Assembly: GCF_000300335.1 (NCBI RefSeq)
Contig: NZ_AMRM01000009.1
Location: forward strand, 1-64,000
Length of the DNA stretch: 64,000 nucleotides
Direction of reading: 5' to 3'
Origin: Nitratireductor pacificus pht-3B
Lineage (GTDB): Bacteria; Pseudomonadota; Alphaproteobacteria; Rhizobiales; Rhizobiaceae
The translations under genes and the position numbers were made by a program. The number at the start of each line of letters is the position of its first letter. Position 1 is the first letter of the stretch. Positions 28,346-38,039 of this stretch are shown one piece after another. The notes under the pieces were generated by a model. The model had not been told where the DNA came from and did no database searches. It saw only the letters and a list, made by a program, of their open reading frames with translations.

Positions 28346-29652
28346 GTACTTTTTCCCCGCGCGAGATCGTCTCCGAGCTCGACCGCTACATCATCGGCCA
28401 GAAGGACGCCAAGCGCGCCGTGGCCATCGCGCTGCGCAACCGCTGGCGCCGGCAGCAGCTCGAGCCCGACCTGCGCGAGGAGGTCATGCCGAAGAACATC
28501 CTGATGATCGGCCCGACCGGCGTCGGCAAGACCGAGATCTCGCGCCGCCTGGCGAAGCTCGCCGGCGCGCCCTTCATCAAGGTCGAGGCGACCAAGTTCA
28601 CCGAAGTGGGCTATGTCGGCCGCGACGTCGAGCAGATCATCCGCGACCTGGTGGAGGCGGCCATCGGTCTGACCCGAGAGAAGATGCGCGAAAGCGTCAA
28701 GGCGCGCGCCCATATGAATGCCGAGGAGCGGGTTCTGGAAGCGCTGGTCGGCAAGACCGCCAGCCCGGCGACGCGCGACAGTTTCCGCCAGAAGCTGCGC
28801 AATGGCGAGCTGGACGACAAGGAGATCGAGGTCGAGGTCTCGGATTCGGGCGGCGGCATGCCCGGCTTCGAGCTTCCCGGCATGCCGGGCGCCAATATCG
28901 GCGTGCTCAACATCAACGACATGCTGCAGAAGGCCATGGGCGGGCAGCAGACCAAGAAGCGCAAGACGACCGTCAAGGAATCCTACGGCCTGCTGATCAA
29001 CGACGAATCCGACAAGCTGCTCGACCAGGACGAGGTGGTGCAGCGGGCGCTCGATTCGGCGCAGAACGACGGCATCGTCTTCCTCGACGAGATCGACAAG
29101 ATCGCCAACCGCGAAGGCGGCATGGGCGCCGGCGTGTCGCGCGAGGGCGTGCAGCGCGACCTGCTGCCGCTGGTCGAGGGCACCACCGTGGCCACCAAAT
29201 ATGGACCGGTGAAGACGGACCACATCCTGTTCATCGCCTCGGGCGCGTTCCATGTGTCGAAACCGTCCGACCTCTTGCCGGAGCTGCAGGGCCGACTGCC
29301 GATCCGCGTCGAGCTGCGGGCGCTGGAGAAGGAGGATTTCCGCCGTATCCTGACGGAAACGGAAGCGAGCCTGATCAAGCAGTATGTGGCGCTGATGGCG
29401 ACGGAAGGCGTCGAACTGGCCTTCACCGACGACGCCATCGACCGGCTTGCGGCGATCGCCGTCGACCTCAACGCCACCGTCGAGAACATCGGCGCGCGGC
29501 GGTTGCAGACGGTGATGGAGCGCGTCCTCGACGATATTTCCTTCCATGCGCCGGACCGTTCCGAGACGAAGCTCACGGTCGATGCGGACTATGTGGAGAA
29601 GAATGTCGGCGACCTGGCGAAGAACACCGATCTGTCGCGCTTCATCCTCTAG
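28342..29652 (+). CDS. hslU: ATP-dependent protease HslVU, ATPase/unfoldase subunit
   Basis: A 436-aa Clp/Hsp100 AAA+ ATPase. It begins with [17 protein letters not shown], has Walker [16 protein letters not shown], Walker [12 protein letters not shown] and the pore motif [10 protein letters not shown]. The I-domain region is about residues 110-240. The C terminus DLSRFIL is the conserved tail that inserts into HslV. The ATG overlaps the acetyltransferase stop (ATGA). Confidence 0.97.
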   Translation: MSTFSPREIVSELDRYIIGQKDAKRAVAIALRNRWRRQQLEPDLREEVMPKNILMIGPTGVGKTEISRRLAKLAGAPFIKVEATKFTEVGYVGRDVEQIIRDLVEAAIGLTREKMRESVKARAHMNAEERVLEALVGKTASPATRDSFRQKLRNGELDDKEIEVEVSDSGGGMPGFELPGMPGANIGVLNINDMLQKAMGGQQTKKRKTTVKESYGLLINDESDKLLDQDEVVQRALDSAQNDGIVFLDEIDKIANREGGMGAGVSREGVQRDLLPLVEGTTVATKYGPVKTDHILFIASGAFHVSKPSDLLPELQGRLPIRVELRALEKEDFRRILTETEASLIKQYVALMATEGVELAFTDDAIDRLAAIAVDLNATVENIGARRLQTVMERVLDDISFHAPDRSETKLTVDADYVEKNVGDLAKNTDLSRFIL

Positions 29653-29760
29653 CGTCAGGTGTGGCATCCGTGCCGCGGTCGGGCGGACGCGTGCGCCGGT
29701 TAGAGAAAGTCTCTCGACTCGGTTGCAGCGTTTGCCTAATTTGCGCGCCATCCAGACACG

Positions 29761-30765
29761 ATGAATCGGGGGCGCAGGCGGCGCATAATGGCATCACGGG
29801 CTCAATTGGTTGTCGGCTTGTGTCTCGGCCTTCTCGGCGCGAGCGCCCTTCCCGTGGCCGCGGCAAAGCTGGTGCCGGAGGGCAACCGCAACGCTGAACA
29901 GCCCGCCGTGCCGGGCGGTTCTGCCAAGCGTACCCGCTCGGGCAAGACGACCTTCGACGCCAAGTACGACAAGGTCTACCAGCTCCTGAAGAATGACGGT
30001 GCTCTGATCTCCAAGATCAGCGCCGTGGCGACGCGCTACAATGTCGATCCCGTGCATATGGTGGGCGCCATCGTCGGGGAGCACACCTACAATGTGGACG
30101 CCTACGACCGGCTGCAGACCTATTACGTCAAGGCCGTTTCCTACCTGAAGAGCGATTTCTCCTTCAAGCACAATGGCGAGACCGTCAGCCAGTTCGTTGC
30201 CCGGGAGGAATTTTCGGACTGCAACGGCAAGAGCGACAGCTACGATCTGTGGATCTGCCGGGAGAACGTGTGGGACGCGGTCTTCCGCGGCAAGACCGTC
30301 GACGGCAAGAGCTGGCCGAACGACCGCTTCGGCGCGGTCTTCTTCCAGCCCTTCTATGCCGGCCAGACCTTCGGCATCGGCCAGCTGAACCCGCTGACCG
30401 CGCTGCAGATGACCGACACGGTTCACGCGGTTTCGGGCTTTCGCAAGCTCGACGACGGCGACCCGCAGGAGGTCTACCGGACCATCATGGACCCGGACAA
30501 GTCGCTGGCCTACATGGCCGCGGTCGTGAAGACGTCCATCGCCGCCTACCGCAAGATCGCCGGTTTCGACATCTCGGCGAATCCCGGGCTGACGGCGACG
30601 CTCTACAACCTCGGCAATCCCGAGGCGCGCGCGGCCCGTCTGGCCGCGGAAAACCGCCTGCGGGCAACGCGGGGCGAAGCCGCGAAATGGCCCGAGGAGA
30701 ATTACTATGGCTGGCTCGTCAACGACAGGCTGGACGAGCTGAAGGCGCTGTTCCAGGGATCATAG
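29761..30765 (+). CDS. DUF1402 family exported protein, possible lytic-transglycosylase relative
   Basis: A 334-aa protein with an N-terminal basic region and hydrophobic segment ending PVAAAK, a likely signal peptide. The function is not established. Three segments resemble the lysozyme/SLT fold: GAIVGEHTYN (a Glu in a helix), FGIGQLNPLTAL (compare the GxMQIxPxTA of SLT enzymes) and TLYNLGNPEARA (compare YNxGxG). A murein hydrolase role is therefore inferred. The ATG at 29788 is an alternative start. It is single and follows hslU after 108 nt. Confidence 0.75.
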   Translation: MNRGRRRRIMASRAQLVVGLCLGLLGASALPVAAAKLVPEGNRNAEQPAVPGGSAKRTRSGKTTFDAKYDKVYQLLKNDGALISKISAVATRYNVDPVHMVGAIVGEHTYNVDAYDRLQTYYVKAVSYLKSDFSFKHNGETVSQFVAREEFSDCNGKSDSYDLWICRENVWDAVFRGKTVDGKSWPNDRFGAVFFQPFYAGQTFGIGQLNPLTALQMTDTVHAVSGFRKLDDGDPQEVYRTIMDPDKSLAYMAAVVKTSIAAYRKIAGFDISANPGLTATLYNLGNPEARAARLAAENRLRATRGEAAKWPEENYYGWLVNDRLDELKALFQGS

Positions 30766-30816
30766 AGCTTACCCTTGTTGCGGAGGGGCGCGCCTGATCT
30801 GGCGGCAACAGCCTTG

Positions 30817-30936
30817 TGCGTGGTTCGACAAGCTCACCATGAGGAAGGTACTGGCTGCAGAGCCGGCGTGCGATCTCGTGCAACAAGCTCCCTGCCGAAC
30901 CCGAACGTCCTCATGGTGCGCTTGTCGAACCACGCA
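30817..30936. repeat. second inverted pair of the dispersed 27-bp repeat
   Basis: The arm at 30817-30843 is identical to 21047-21073. The opposite arm at 30910-30936 differs by one base (GTGCGC for GTGAGC). It lies between the convergent DUF1402 gene and the HTH gene and could fold into a long hairpin ending both transcripts. Confidence 0.85.
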
Positions 30937-30960
30937 CCCCGTCCATGCCATCAGCGCGGA

Positions 30961-31344
30961 TCATTGCTTGCCGCCCTTCGGCCTGTCGCCCGCCATCGCC
31001 CTGACCTGATCGAGCAGCACCACGATCTCCGCATCCTTCATCTTGCCGATGTGGAGGGCGAGCAGGTTGGCGAGTTCCGTCGCGCGCGGCGACAGGCGCG
31101 CGGTATCGACCACGACGCGGGGATGCGACAGCTCGGCGATGCGCTGCAGCTCGTCCGCCTCGTCCCAGATGACGTTGAAATAGCCGATGATCTTCTGCAC
31201 CATCGCCCAGTTGGGTGGGCTGGCGCGGCCATGCTCGAGCGCCGAGAGATAGGCCGGGCTGACGCCGATGGCCGCCGCCATGTCCTTCTGGCTCAGCCCG
31301 CGCTCACGCCGGAGCTTGCGGATCTTCTCGCCGAGCGGCGTCAC
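30961..31344 (-). CDS. helix-turn-helix (XRE family) transcriptional regulator
   Basis: A 127-aa DNA-binding protein. The HTH occupies about residues 4-60 (LGEKIRKLRRERGLSQKDMA, ISPAYLSALEHGR-like recognition helix). The C-terminal part (ARLSPRATELANLLALHIGK) is helical and may mediate dimerisation. The GTG at 31344 forms a GTGA overlap with the Smr gene stop, so it is the last gene of the tim44-mltA-smr-xre run. Targets are unknown; this regulator is conserved at this locus in rhizobia as far as I recall. Confidence 0.85.
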   Translation of the reverse strand: MTPLGEKIRKLRRERGLSQKDMAAAIGVSPAYLSALEHGRASPPNWAMVQKIIGYFNVIWDEADELQRIAELSHPRVVVDTARLSPRATELANLLALHIGKMKDAEIVVLLDQVRAMAGDRPKGGKQ

Positions 31345-31904
31345 GGGCCGGTCCCGCCGTGCCGCTTCAGGCGGATGTAGAAGGCGCCGCCGCCGCCGTG
31401 CCGCCGGCTGGCTTCGTCGAGGCCGCTGACCAGCGTAGAGAAGGGCGGCGTCGCCAGCCATTGCGGCAGCACGCGGCGCAGCACGCCGTCGCTGCCGAGC
31501 GAGGCGCCCTTGCCGGTGATGACCAGCACATGCCTGAGGCCGCCAGCATGGGCGCGGCTCAGAAAGGAAAGCAGCAGGCCATGCGCTTCCGACTGGGTCA
31601 GCCCATGCAGATCGACCCGCCCGTCGATCGGCAGGCGGCCGCGCGCCAGCTTGGTGTGCGTCGGCCGGTCGATCCGGCGCGCCGGATGCGGTTTCGCCAG
31701 GGTGGGGGCCGCGGCAGGCGGCGGCGCGGTCTTGCGACCCTCCTGCGCGACGGCGACCAGCCGCGCCAGCTCGGCCATCGTATCGTCTGCGGGGACGGGC
31801 GGCGTCTCCAGAACCTTGCCCTTCAGCGGCTCGGTGGTCTGCGCCACCCTGTTCCAGAGAATCCGGTCCTCGAGGCTCAGGCGCTTGGGCGTGTGGCGGG
31901 TCAT
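31341..31904 (-). CDS. Smr/MutS2-type domain protein
   Basis: A 187-aa protein with a disordered, basic and proline-rich N-terminal half and a C-terminal Smr domain at about residues 95-185: the DLHG motif (RVDLHGLTQSEAH), VITGKG, and the WLATPP...HGGGGAFYI segment. Smr domains are nucleic-acid endonucleases; the cellular role of this stand-alone form is unclear. The ATG overlaps the mltA stop (ATGA). Confidence 0.88.
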   Translation of the reverse strand: MTRHTPKRLSLEDRILWNRVAQTTEPLKGKVLETPPVPADDTMAELARLVAVAQEGRKTAPPPAAAPTLAKPHPARRIDRPTHTKLARGRLPIDGRVDLHGLTQSEAHGLLLSFLSRAHAGGLRHVLVITGKGASLGSDGVLRRVLPQWLATPPFSTLVSGLDEASRRHGGGGAFYIRLKRHGGTGP

Positions 31905-33040
31905 CGCCCGGTCTCCACCAGGCTGCGTGGCACCAGCGCGTAGAAATCGGCGGGATGGCGCACGACGCCGGCGATCTCGCCTGCCGCTGCACCCGTGCCG
32001 GCGAACAGGTCGCCGCGCGCCGGGCCAGTGATGGCCGAACCGGTGTCCTGGGCAACCATCAGGCGGCGGAACGGCGCGCCGTCGAACGCCGTCAGCGTTG
32101 GCGCGTCGATGAAGAACGGCGTGCCGAAGGTGTGCAGGAGGCGGTCCACGGCGATCGAACGGCCCGGTTCGAGCTGAACCTTGGCGGCCGCCACCGGCCC
32201 GATGGACGGATCGCCCGGTTCGGTCTCGCGGAAGAAGATGTAGGACCGGTTGCGCCACAGGATCTCGTCGATGCGCTCCGGGTTGTCGCGGAACCAGGCG
32301 CGGATCGTCTGCATGGTGACGGTTTCGAGCGCCAGCTCGCCGAGCCCCACCAGAACCTTCCCGGCGCCGGTGAAGGGATGGCCGCTCTTGGCCGCATAGG
32401 TGACGCGCATGGTCGTGCCGTCGGTCAGGGCCAGGCGCGCCGCGCCCTGCACGTGGATGAAGTAGGCATCGACCTGGTCTTCCAGCCAGACGAGCTCCAG
32501 CTTCCGGCCGTCGAGCGCGCCCCAGTCGATCGCCCCGCGGTCGTGATATTCGACCAGCCGCCCGTGATTGTCGCGGGCGAAGGCGAAGGAGGGTTCCATG
32601 CCGGCCGGCCGGTTCGTGTCGTCCACGTCCACGAGGTCCTGCGGCCTTGCGTGGAGCGGTACGCTGAACCGTTCCGTACGGACACGGGAGGCCTGTGCCT
32701 CCGGCTCGTAGAAGCCGGTGACGAGGCCCGGCCCGCCATCGGGCGCGGCGACGTGGCACGGCGTGAAGAAGCGTTCGAAGAAGGCGCGGGCCCCGGCCTC
32801 GTCGGGCGCCCGCATGGCGCGGGCCGCCTCATGTGCCGGAGCGAAGGCCGCGAGCGCGATGCCGAGGCTGCCCGTGCGGTAGGGTTTGACCAGAACCTGG
32901 CCCGCGGAGCGCGCGAACGCCCGGAACGCCGGGAGAAGCGTATCGGCCCGCCAGCCGGGCACGGCGTCGAAGGGGACCGGCGTCAGAAGGGACGAAAGCG
33001 CCGCGGGCGCTGCGGCCGTATGCGCTGCCGTCCCTGGCAA
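31901..33040 (-). CDS. mltA: membrane-bound lytic murein transglycosylase A family protein
   Basis: A 379-aa protein with the MltA barrel (LVTGFYEPEAQ, YFIHVQGAARL) and the C-terminal 3D domain (LMVAQDTGSAITGPARGDLF, with the three conserved Asp). It cleaves peptidoglycan to 1,6-anhydro-MurNAc products. No signal peptide or lipobox is obvious at the predicted N terminus, so export is unclear. It starts at TTG 33040, with AGGA 7 nt upstream and no early ATG. It lies directly after the Tim44-like gene. Confidence 0.9.
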   Translation of the reverse strand: MPGTAAHTAAAPAALSSLLTPVPFDAVPGWRADTLLPAFRAFARSAGQVLVKPYRTGSLGIALAAFAPAHEAARAMRAPDEAGARAFFERFFTPCHVAAPDGGPGLVTGFYEPEAQASRVRTERFSVPLHARPQDLVDVDDTNRPAGMEPSFAFARDNHGRLVEYHDRGAIDWGALDGRKLELVWLEDQVDAYFIHVQGAARLALTDGTTMRVTYAAKSGHPFTGAGKVLVGLGELALETVTMQTIRAWFRDNPERIDEILWRNRSYIFFRETEPGDPSIGPVAAAKVQLEPGRSIAVDRLLHTFGTPFFIDAPTLTAFDGAPFRRLMVAQDTGSAITGPARGDLFAGTGAAAGEIAGVVRHPADFYALVPRSLVETGR

Positions 33041-33043
33041 GGA

Positions 33044-33751
33044 TCAGTCCTCGGCTTCGGTAGCGACGAGCTTCCAGTTGGGGTCGCGGGCGCGGGTGTC
33101 GCGGGCGAAGGTCCAGACGTCCTTGACCTCGGCGACCGTCTCCGGATCGCCGTCGATCACCTCGCCGGCGCTGTCGCGCGTGGCGGAGATCAGCTCGCTG
33201 ACGACGCGCAGGGTGACATGCGCCTCGCTGCCCTTCATCTCGGCGGCGATGATGTCCATGCCGTCGATGCCGACAAAGGAGGATTCGATCTTCTCCTTGC
33301 GCTTCTCGCGCTCGTCGATGGCCGCGACGAAGCCCTCGTAGACCTCGCGCGAAAGCAGGTTCTTCAGGGTGCGCCGATCGCCGTCAGCATAGGCCATGAC
33401 GATCATCTCATACGCCATCTTGGCGCCCTCGACGAAGCTCTTCGGCTGGAACGAAGCGTCGGCATCGCGGATGGCGCGCATGCCCTTGTTCAGCTCGGTG
33501 CCGGGCTTGGCCACCTTGTCGATGTCGGCATAGGTCTGGTCCGGCTCGGCCGCGCCCTTGCGGCGCGGCAGCGAGACGACGTTCTCGCGCTCCCCGGCGC
33601 CGTTCTCGGCGGCCGGCTTGCGGTTTGCCGAATAGGGATCGAAGGGCGGGCGCTCATTGCCCGTGCGGCGACCCAGAACATTGCGCAGCTGGAAAAAGAT
33701 CACCGCCGCGGCAATGAGGAAGAAGATCGTGCCGAAATCGAAGAATTCCAT
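33044..33751 (-). CDS. Tim44/TimA family membrane-anchored protein
   Basis: A 235-aa protein with one N-terminal membrane helix (FGTIFFLIAAAVIFFQL), a low-complexity linker and a C-terminal Tim44-like domain (about residues 80-232: SFVEGAKMAYEMIVMAYADG, RTLKNLLSREVYEGF). Tim44 in mitochondria tethers mtHsp70 to the import channel; the alphaproteobacterial proteins are its relatives and their function is less clear. It heads the run with mltA, smr and the HTH gene, and is divergent from fxsA. Confidence 0.88.
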   Translation of the reverse strand: MEFFDFGTIFFLIAAAVIFFQLRNVLGRRTGNERPPFDPYSANRKPAAENGAGERENVVSLPRRKGAAEPDQTYADIDKVAKPGTELNKGMRAIRDADASFQPKSFVEGAKMAYEMIVMAYADGDRRTLKNLLSREVYEGFVAAIDEREKRKEKIESSFVGIDGMDIIAAEMKGSEAHVTLRVVSELISATRDSAGEVIDGDPETVAEVKDVWTFARDTRARDPNWKLVATEAED

Positions 33752-33961
33752 ATTGTCCAGCCAAACAAGCCACTTTGATCCGCAACGCCAACCGGCTCTG
33801 GGAGAGGCGCATGGTCGACGGCACCCCGTCCTTATGGGAAATCATATAGAACGCAGGGAGCCATCATTCAAATTTCCGGTCAGAATACCTATGTTTTCGT
33901 CACTGACCAGCATGGAGCGGTCAGAATCTCTCGCAAAAACGATCAACAGGGCTAATGCTTC

Positions 33962-34468
33962 GTGCGATTTTCCATCGTTCCCTTCCTTCTCCTCGCCATT
34001 CCGCTCGCGGAGATCGCCACATTCGTCATGGTCGGCAGCCAGATCGGCGTCTTTCCAACCCTCGGCCTCGTGCTGGTGACGGCGGTGGCCGGCTCGATCC
34101 TGCTACGCATCCAGGGCTTCGGTGTCGTTCGCCGCATCCAGGAAACGATGAACCAGGGCGGAACGCCCGGACGCGAACTGGTGCACGGCGTGATGATCCT
34201 CGTCGCCGGCGTCCTGCTTCTGACGCCGGGCTTCATCACCGACACGCTGGGTTTCCTCCTTTTCGTGCCCGCGGTGCGCGATGCGGGCTGGTCTTTCCTG
34301 CGCAAGCGGGTGGTGGTGATGGGCATGCCCGGCGGATCCGCCTCTTCCGGGCCGGCATCCGGACGGAGCCGGCGCGACGGCGGGCCGCGCACCATCGACC
34401 TGTCGAGCGACGACTATAACGAGACCGACGCGAAGAACTCGCCCTGGCGGAGGCCCGGGCAGGAGTAG
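33962..34468 (+). CDS. fxsA: FxsA family membrane protein
   Basis: A 168-aa cytoplasmic-membrane protein with hydrophobic segments at about residues 5-45 and 70-105 and a disordered charged tail ending PWRRPGQE. The family core is [15 protein letters not shown] and [20 protein letters not shown]. coli FxsA (YjeG) relieves F-plasmid exclusion of phage T7; its normal role is unknown. The GTG at 33962 is used, with a weak ribosome-binding site. It precedes secB by 116 nt. Confidence 0.9.
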   Translation: MRFSIVPFLLLAIPLAEIATFVMVGSQIGVFPTLGLVLVTAVAGSILLRIQGFGVVRRIQETMNQGGTPGRELVHGVMILVAGVLLLTPGFITDTLGFLLFVPAVRDAGWSFLRKRVVVMGMPGGSASSGPASGRSRRDGGPRTIDLSSDDYNETDAKNSPWRRPGQE

Positions 34469-34584
34469 GCAGGCGTTCGCCCGATCCGCGTGCCTTGCCT
34501 TGTCATGCAGCGGTGCCCATGCTAGCGAGCAGGCAACATCAGGGGAGCCGCGCGGCTGCCGAAACAGACCGAGGAAGAACACGC

Positions 34585-35094
34585 ATGGCCAAGAAACCAG
34601 AAGAAAAAGCGGAAGCCGCGAAGGAAGCAACCGCCGCCGGCAACGGCGCGCAGCCCTCGCTGAACGTGCTGACGCAGTACGTCAAGGATCTCTCCTTCGA
34701 GAGCCCGGGCGCACCGCAGTCGCTGCGCGGCCGCTCCGAAGCGCCGGCGATCAACATCAACGTCAACGTCAACGCCAACCCCCTCGGCGAGAACGATTAC
34801 GACGTCGTGCTGACGCTGAACGCCAAGGCGGAGGCCGACAAGGCCGTCCTGTTCAATGTCGAGCTGGTCTATGGCGGTGTCTTCCGCATCGCCGGCTTCC
34901 CGCAGGAGCACATGCTGCCGGTGCTGTTCATCGAATGCCCGCGCCTGCTGTTCCCGTTTGCCCGCCAGGTGATCGCCGATGCGACGCGCGGTGGCGGTTT
35001 CCCGCCGCTGATGATCGACCCGATCGACTTCGCCCGCATGTTCCAGCAGCGGGTCGCCGAGGAACAGGCAAAAGCCAAGGTCATGGCTTCCTGA
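34585..35094 (+). CDS. secB: protein-export chaperone SecB
   Basis: A 169-aa cytosolic tetrameric chaperone that keeps preproteins unfolded and delivers them to SecA. The core is visible as [49 protein letters not shown] and [13 protein letters not shown]. The ATG at 34585 has GAGGAA 8 nt upstream. An acidic/Ala-rich N-terminal extension of about 25 residues is usual in alphaproteobacteria. Confidence 0.96.
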   Translation: MAKKPEEKAEAAKEATAAGNGAQPSLNVLTQYVKDLSFESPGAPQSLRGRSEAPAININVNVNANPLGENDYDVVLTLNAKAEADKAVLFNVELVYGGVFRIAGFPQEHMLPVLFIECPRLLFPFARQVIADATRGGGFPPLMIDPIDFARMFQQRVAEEQAKAKVMAS

Positions 35095-35100
35095 TCCAAT

Positions 35101-35158
35101 CCAGAGCATCGGACCGAAAAGTGAAATCCGGTTTTCGGTTGGTCCGATGCTCCATCGG
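35101..35158. repeat. dispersed hairpin repeat (GAGCATCGGA family), copy 2; likely bidirectional terminator
   Basis: The arms GAGCATCGGACC (35104-35115) and GGTCCGATGCTC (35141-35152) are perfectly complementary around a second short hairpin (ACCGAAAA/TTTTCGGT-like). It lies between convergent secB and dnaQ. The relative at 13735-13790 is in opposite orientation. Confidence 0.75.
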
Positions 35159-35196
35159 CGATAGGGCCGGTGGCAATACCGCCGGTTCGTAACTGC

Positions 35197-35898
35197 TCAG
35201 GCGCGCAGCGTACGCCAGAGCGCCTTTTCGCCTAATTTCTCCACCAAAGCATCGTGAGCGGCGCGTTCCGCGTCGCTCAGCCTCGGGGCAAGCGGCGCGG
35301 GCCTTTGCGCGATGCTGACGGCCTCGCCCGCATCGCCGGCGTTTTCCTGCGGTCCGCCAGCCGAAATCTCCAGCCCGAGTGCTGCCTGCTTGCCGCCGAT
35401 CAGCTCGATATAGACTTCCGCCAGCAGCTCGGCATCGAGAAGCGCGCCGTGCTTCGTGCGGCGGCTGTTGTCGATGCCGTAGCGGCGGCAGAGCGCGTCG
35501 AGCGAGTTCGGCCCCATCGGATGCTTGCGTCGGGCGATCGCCAGCGTATCGACGACGCGGCCCGGATCGACGGGCGGTTGCCCGAGCCGATCGAACTCCG
35601 CATTGATGAAGCCCATGTCGAAATTCGCGTTGTGGGCGACGAGCCTGGCGCCGTCGATGAACTCCATGAATTCATCGAGGATCGCTGCGAAGACGGGCTT
35701 GTCCGCCAGGTCGGCGTCGCTGATGCCATGGACGGCCAGCGCATCGGGATGAACCGACCGGCCCTGGGCGTTGATGAAGCGATGCAGCGTGCGGCCGGTG
35801 GGAAACCGGTTGACCAGTTCGACGCAGCCGAGTTCGATCACCCGGTCGAGGCGCGGGTCCAGTCCGGTGGTTTCCGTGTCGAAGATGATTTCCCGCAT
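35197..35898 (-). CDS. dnaQ: DNA polymerase III epsilon subunit
   Basis: The 3'-5' proofreading exonuclease of the replicase, 233 aa. Exo I is FDTETTGLDPRLDR, exo II VAHNANFDMGFIN and exo III KHGALLDAELLAEVY (HxAxxD type). The C-terminal tail after about residue 185 is the polymerase-binding segment. It lies 94 nt downstream of coaE in the run starting with the PPDK regulator, so it is encoded next to the replication origin. Confidence 0.95.
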   Translation of the reverse strand: MREIIFDTETTGLDPRLDRVIELGCVELVNRFPTGRTLHRFINAQGRSVHPDALAVHGISDADLADKPVFAAILDEFMEFIDGARLVAHNANFDMGFINAEFDRLGQPPVDPGRVVDTLAIARRKHPMGPNSLDALCRRYGIDNSRRTKHGALLDAELLAEVYIELIGGKQAALGLEISAGGPQENAGDAGEAVSIAQRPAPLAPRLSDAERAAHDALVEKLGEKALWRTLRA

Positions 35899-35992
35899 CG
35901 CTCCGCTCGCTCAATCCTGTCGTTTCCATATCCGCACCGCGTCGGGACGCCGGGCAGCATGCGCGCTGCCGCATCTCCGGGCAAGAACGGCC

Positions 35993-36592
35993 TCAGCCGG
36001 GCCCGCTTTCATCTGGGGACAGCGCGGCGAGGATCGTCCTGACCGCGGCGCGCGCGGTCTCCTTGCCGCCACCCGTATCGATGACGAAATCGGCGCGGCG
36101 GCGCTTCTCCGCGTCGGGCACCTGGCGCGCCAGGATCGCTTCGAATTTTTCCTCGGTCATGCCGGGACGACGCAGCACCCGGGCGCGCTGTTCCTCGGCC
36201 GGCGCGCTGACGACCACGATCCTGTCGACCCGGTCCATGCCTCCGGTCTCGAACAGGAGCGGAGCATCGAGGAGGACGATGGGCGCGCCGCGCGCCCGGT
36301 GCTCTGCCACGAAGGCATCGGCATCCGCGCGCACCAGCGGGTGAATGATCGCCTCCAACGCCTTCAACGCTTCCGGATTGCCGAGAACCGCCTGCGCCAG
36401 CCGGCTGCGATCGACGGCGCCATCGACGACGACGCCTGGAAAACGGGCTTCGATGAGCGGCGCGGCCGCGCCGGCGTAAAGGCGATGCACCGCGGCATCG
36501 GAATCGTGAACCGGAACGCCTTCGTCGGCGAACATCTTCGCCGTGGTCGACTTGCCCATGCCGATGGAGCCGGTCAGGCCGAGAACGATCAT
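35993..36592 (-). CDS. coaE: dephospho-CoA kinase
   Basis: Final step of coenzyme A synthesis, phosphorylating the 3'-OH of dephospho-CoA. The 199-aa protein has the P-loop [18 protein letters not shown], the DADAxxH-like motif [10 protein letters not shown] and the lid region [12 protein letters not shown]. The start codon overlaps the aroE stop (ATGA). Confidence 0.95.
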   Translation of the reverse strand: MIVLGLTGSIGMGKSTTAKMFADEGVPVHDSDAAVHRLYAGAAAPLIEARFPGVVVDGAVDRSRLAQAVLGNPEALKALEAIIHPLVRADADAFVAEHRARGAPIVLLDAPLLFETGGMDRVDRIVVVSAPAEEQRARVLRRPGMTEEKFEAILARQVPDAEKRRRADFVIDTGGGKETARAAVRTILAALSPDESGPG

Positions 36593-37440
36593 GCGCCGTT
36601 CCCCAGATCGGCCAGCACATGGCTGCGCAGTGCGTCGGTGACAGCCGGGCGGACGCCGAACCAGCGCTCGAAACCCGGAGCCGCCTGATGCAGCAGCATG
36701 CCCAGACCATCGACCGTCGCCAGGCCGCGCGCCTCGGCGACGGCCAGAAGATCGGTCCTCAGCGGCGCATAGACGATGTCGCTGACGATGGCATGGTCGG
36801 GTAATGGCTCCAGAGCGATTTCCAGCGGCGGCTTGCCGGTCATGCCGAGCGCGCTGGTGTTGACCAGAAGGTCGGCGCTGGCAAGCAGAACGGGCAGTTC
36901 CTGCCAGCCATGCGCGCTCGTTCCGCCGCCGAAACGCAGGGTCAGCTCGGTCGCGCGATCCAGCGTCCGGTTGACGATGCGGACATCCTTGTAGCCGGCT
37001 TCCTGAAGCGCGTGGATGATCGCGCGCGCGGCGCCGCCGGCGCCGAGCACCACCGCGGTACGGCCATTGCGCCAATGCGGCGCGGACGCATCGAGATGCG
37101 CGGCATAGCCATAGGCGTCGGTGTTGCCGCCGCAAAGCGTCGCGCCCTCGAACCAAAGCGTGTTGACCGCGCCGATCATCTCGGCGGCGGTGTCGCGCCT
37201 GCCGACCAGGTGAAACGCCGCTTCCTTGTGCGGCAGGGTGACGTTGCCGCCGGCAAAGCCGGCTTCGGCGATACCCCGCAGGAACGGCTCGAAATCGAGC
37301 GGCGCCACGTCGATGCGCTCATAACTGCCGGGAATCTGGTGCACGGCAAGCCAGTGCCCGTGGATGAGCGGCGAGCGGGAATGAGCGATGGGATGCCCAC
37401 AGACAAAGGCGTGCGGACCGGCGGTTTGCGGATCAGCCAT
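36589..37440 (-). CDS. aroE: shikimate dehydrogenase (NADP+)
   Basis: Reduces 3-dehydroshikimate to shikimate in aromatic amino-acid synthesis. The 283-aa product has the shikimate-binding [13 protein letters not shown], catalytic Lys in [10 protein letters not shown] and Asp in GNTDAYGY, the NADP loop [12 protein letters not shown] and NRT. The ATG at 37440 is inside the end of maf (8-nt overlap); an earlier in-frame start would extend deep into maf. Confidence 0.95.
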   Translation of the reverse strand: MADPQTAGPHAFVCGHPIAHSRSPLIHGHWLAVHQIPGSYERIDVAPLDFEPFLRGIAEAGFAGGNVTLPHKEAAFHLVGRRDTAAEMIGAVNTLWFEGATLCGGNTDAYGYAAHLDASAPHWRNGRTAVVLGAGGAARAIIHALQEAGYKDVRIVNRTLDRATELTLRFGGGTSAHGWQELPVLLASADLLVNTSALGMTGKPPLEIALEPLPDHAIVSDIVYAPLRTDLLAVAEARGLATVDGLGMLLHQAAPGFERWFGVRPAVTDALRSHVLADLGNGA

Positions 37441-38038
37441 CGATGGCCCCCAGCGTGCGCAGTTCGGCGAGCAGCGGCAGGAGAGGCAGGCCGACAATGG
37501 TGAAATTGTCGCCCTCGATCTTCTCGAAAAGCTGGATGCCCTCGCCCTCGATCTGGTAGGCGCCGACGCTGCCCAGCGCCTTCTCGCCGACCCGCGCCAG
37601 ATGACGCCCGATGAAGGCCGGATCGAGCTGCCGCATGGTCAACCGGGCGATGCCGACGTGACGCCACAGCACCGCGCCCGCCTGCGCCAGAACCACGGCG
37701 CTGTTGAGCTGATGGGTGCGGCCCGACAGTTTCAGCAGATGGTTGCGGGCGCCTTCCATGTCGGCCGGCTTGTGAAACACCTCGTCCCCCAGCGACAGGG
37801 TCTGGTCGGCGCCGATCACCAGCGCATCGGCAAAACGTTCGGAAACCTCCACCGCCTTGGCCTCGGCCAGCACCTGTGCCACGGTTTCGGGATCGGCCTC
37901 GCTGCCTTCAAGCGCTTCCTCGACGGCGCGCTCGTCGATGGAGGAGCGCTCGACGCGGAACCGGAGCCCGGCGTTTTCCAGCAGCATCCGGCGAAACGGG
38001 CTGCCGGAAGCGAGGATGATCTGCGGCGCATCAGTCAT
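37433..38038 (-). CDS. maf: Maf family nucleotide pyrophosphatase
   Basis: A 201-aa house-cleaning NTP pyrophosphatase (dTTP/UTP or modified nucleotides). The N terminus is [18 protein letters not shown], with catalytic Asp in VIGADQTL and the SGRTH segment. The ATG at 38038 has GGGAGG 6 nt upstream and lies 1 nt after the PPDK-regulator stop. In many alphaproteobacteria maf lies in this order next to hemE and oriC. Confidence 0.94.
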   Translation of the reverse strand: MTDAPQIILASGSPFRRMLLENAGLRFRVERSSIDERAVEEALEGSEADPETVAQVLAEAKAVEVSERFADALVIGADQTLSLGDEVFHKPADMEGARNHLLKLSGRTHQLNSAVVLAQAGAVLWRHVGIARLTMRQLDPAFIGRHLARVGEKALGSVGAYQIEGEGIQLFEKIEGDNFTIVGLPLLPLLAELRTLGAIDG

Positions 38039-38039
38039 G

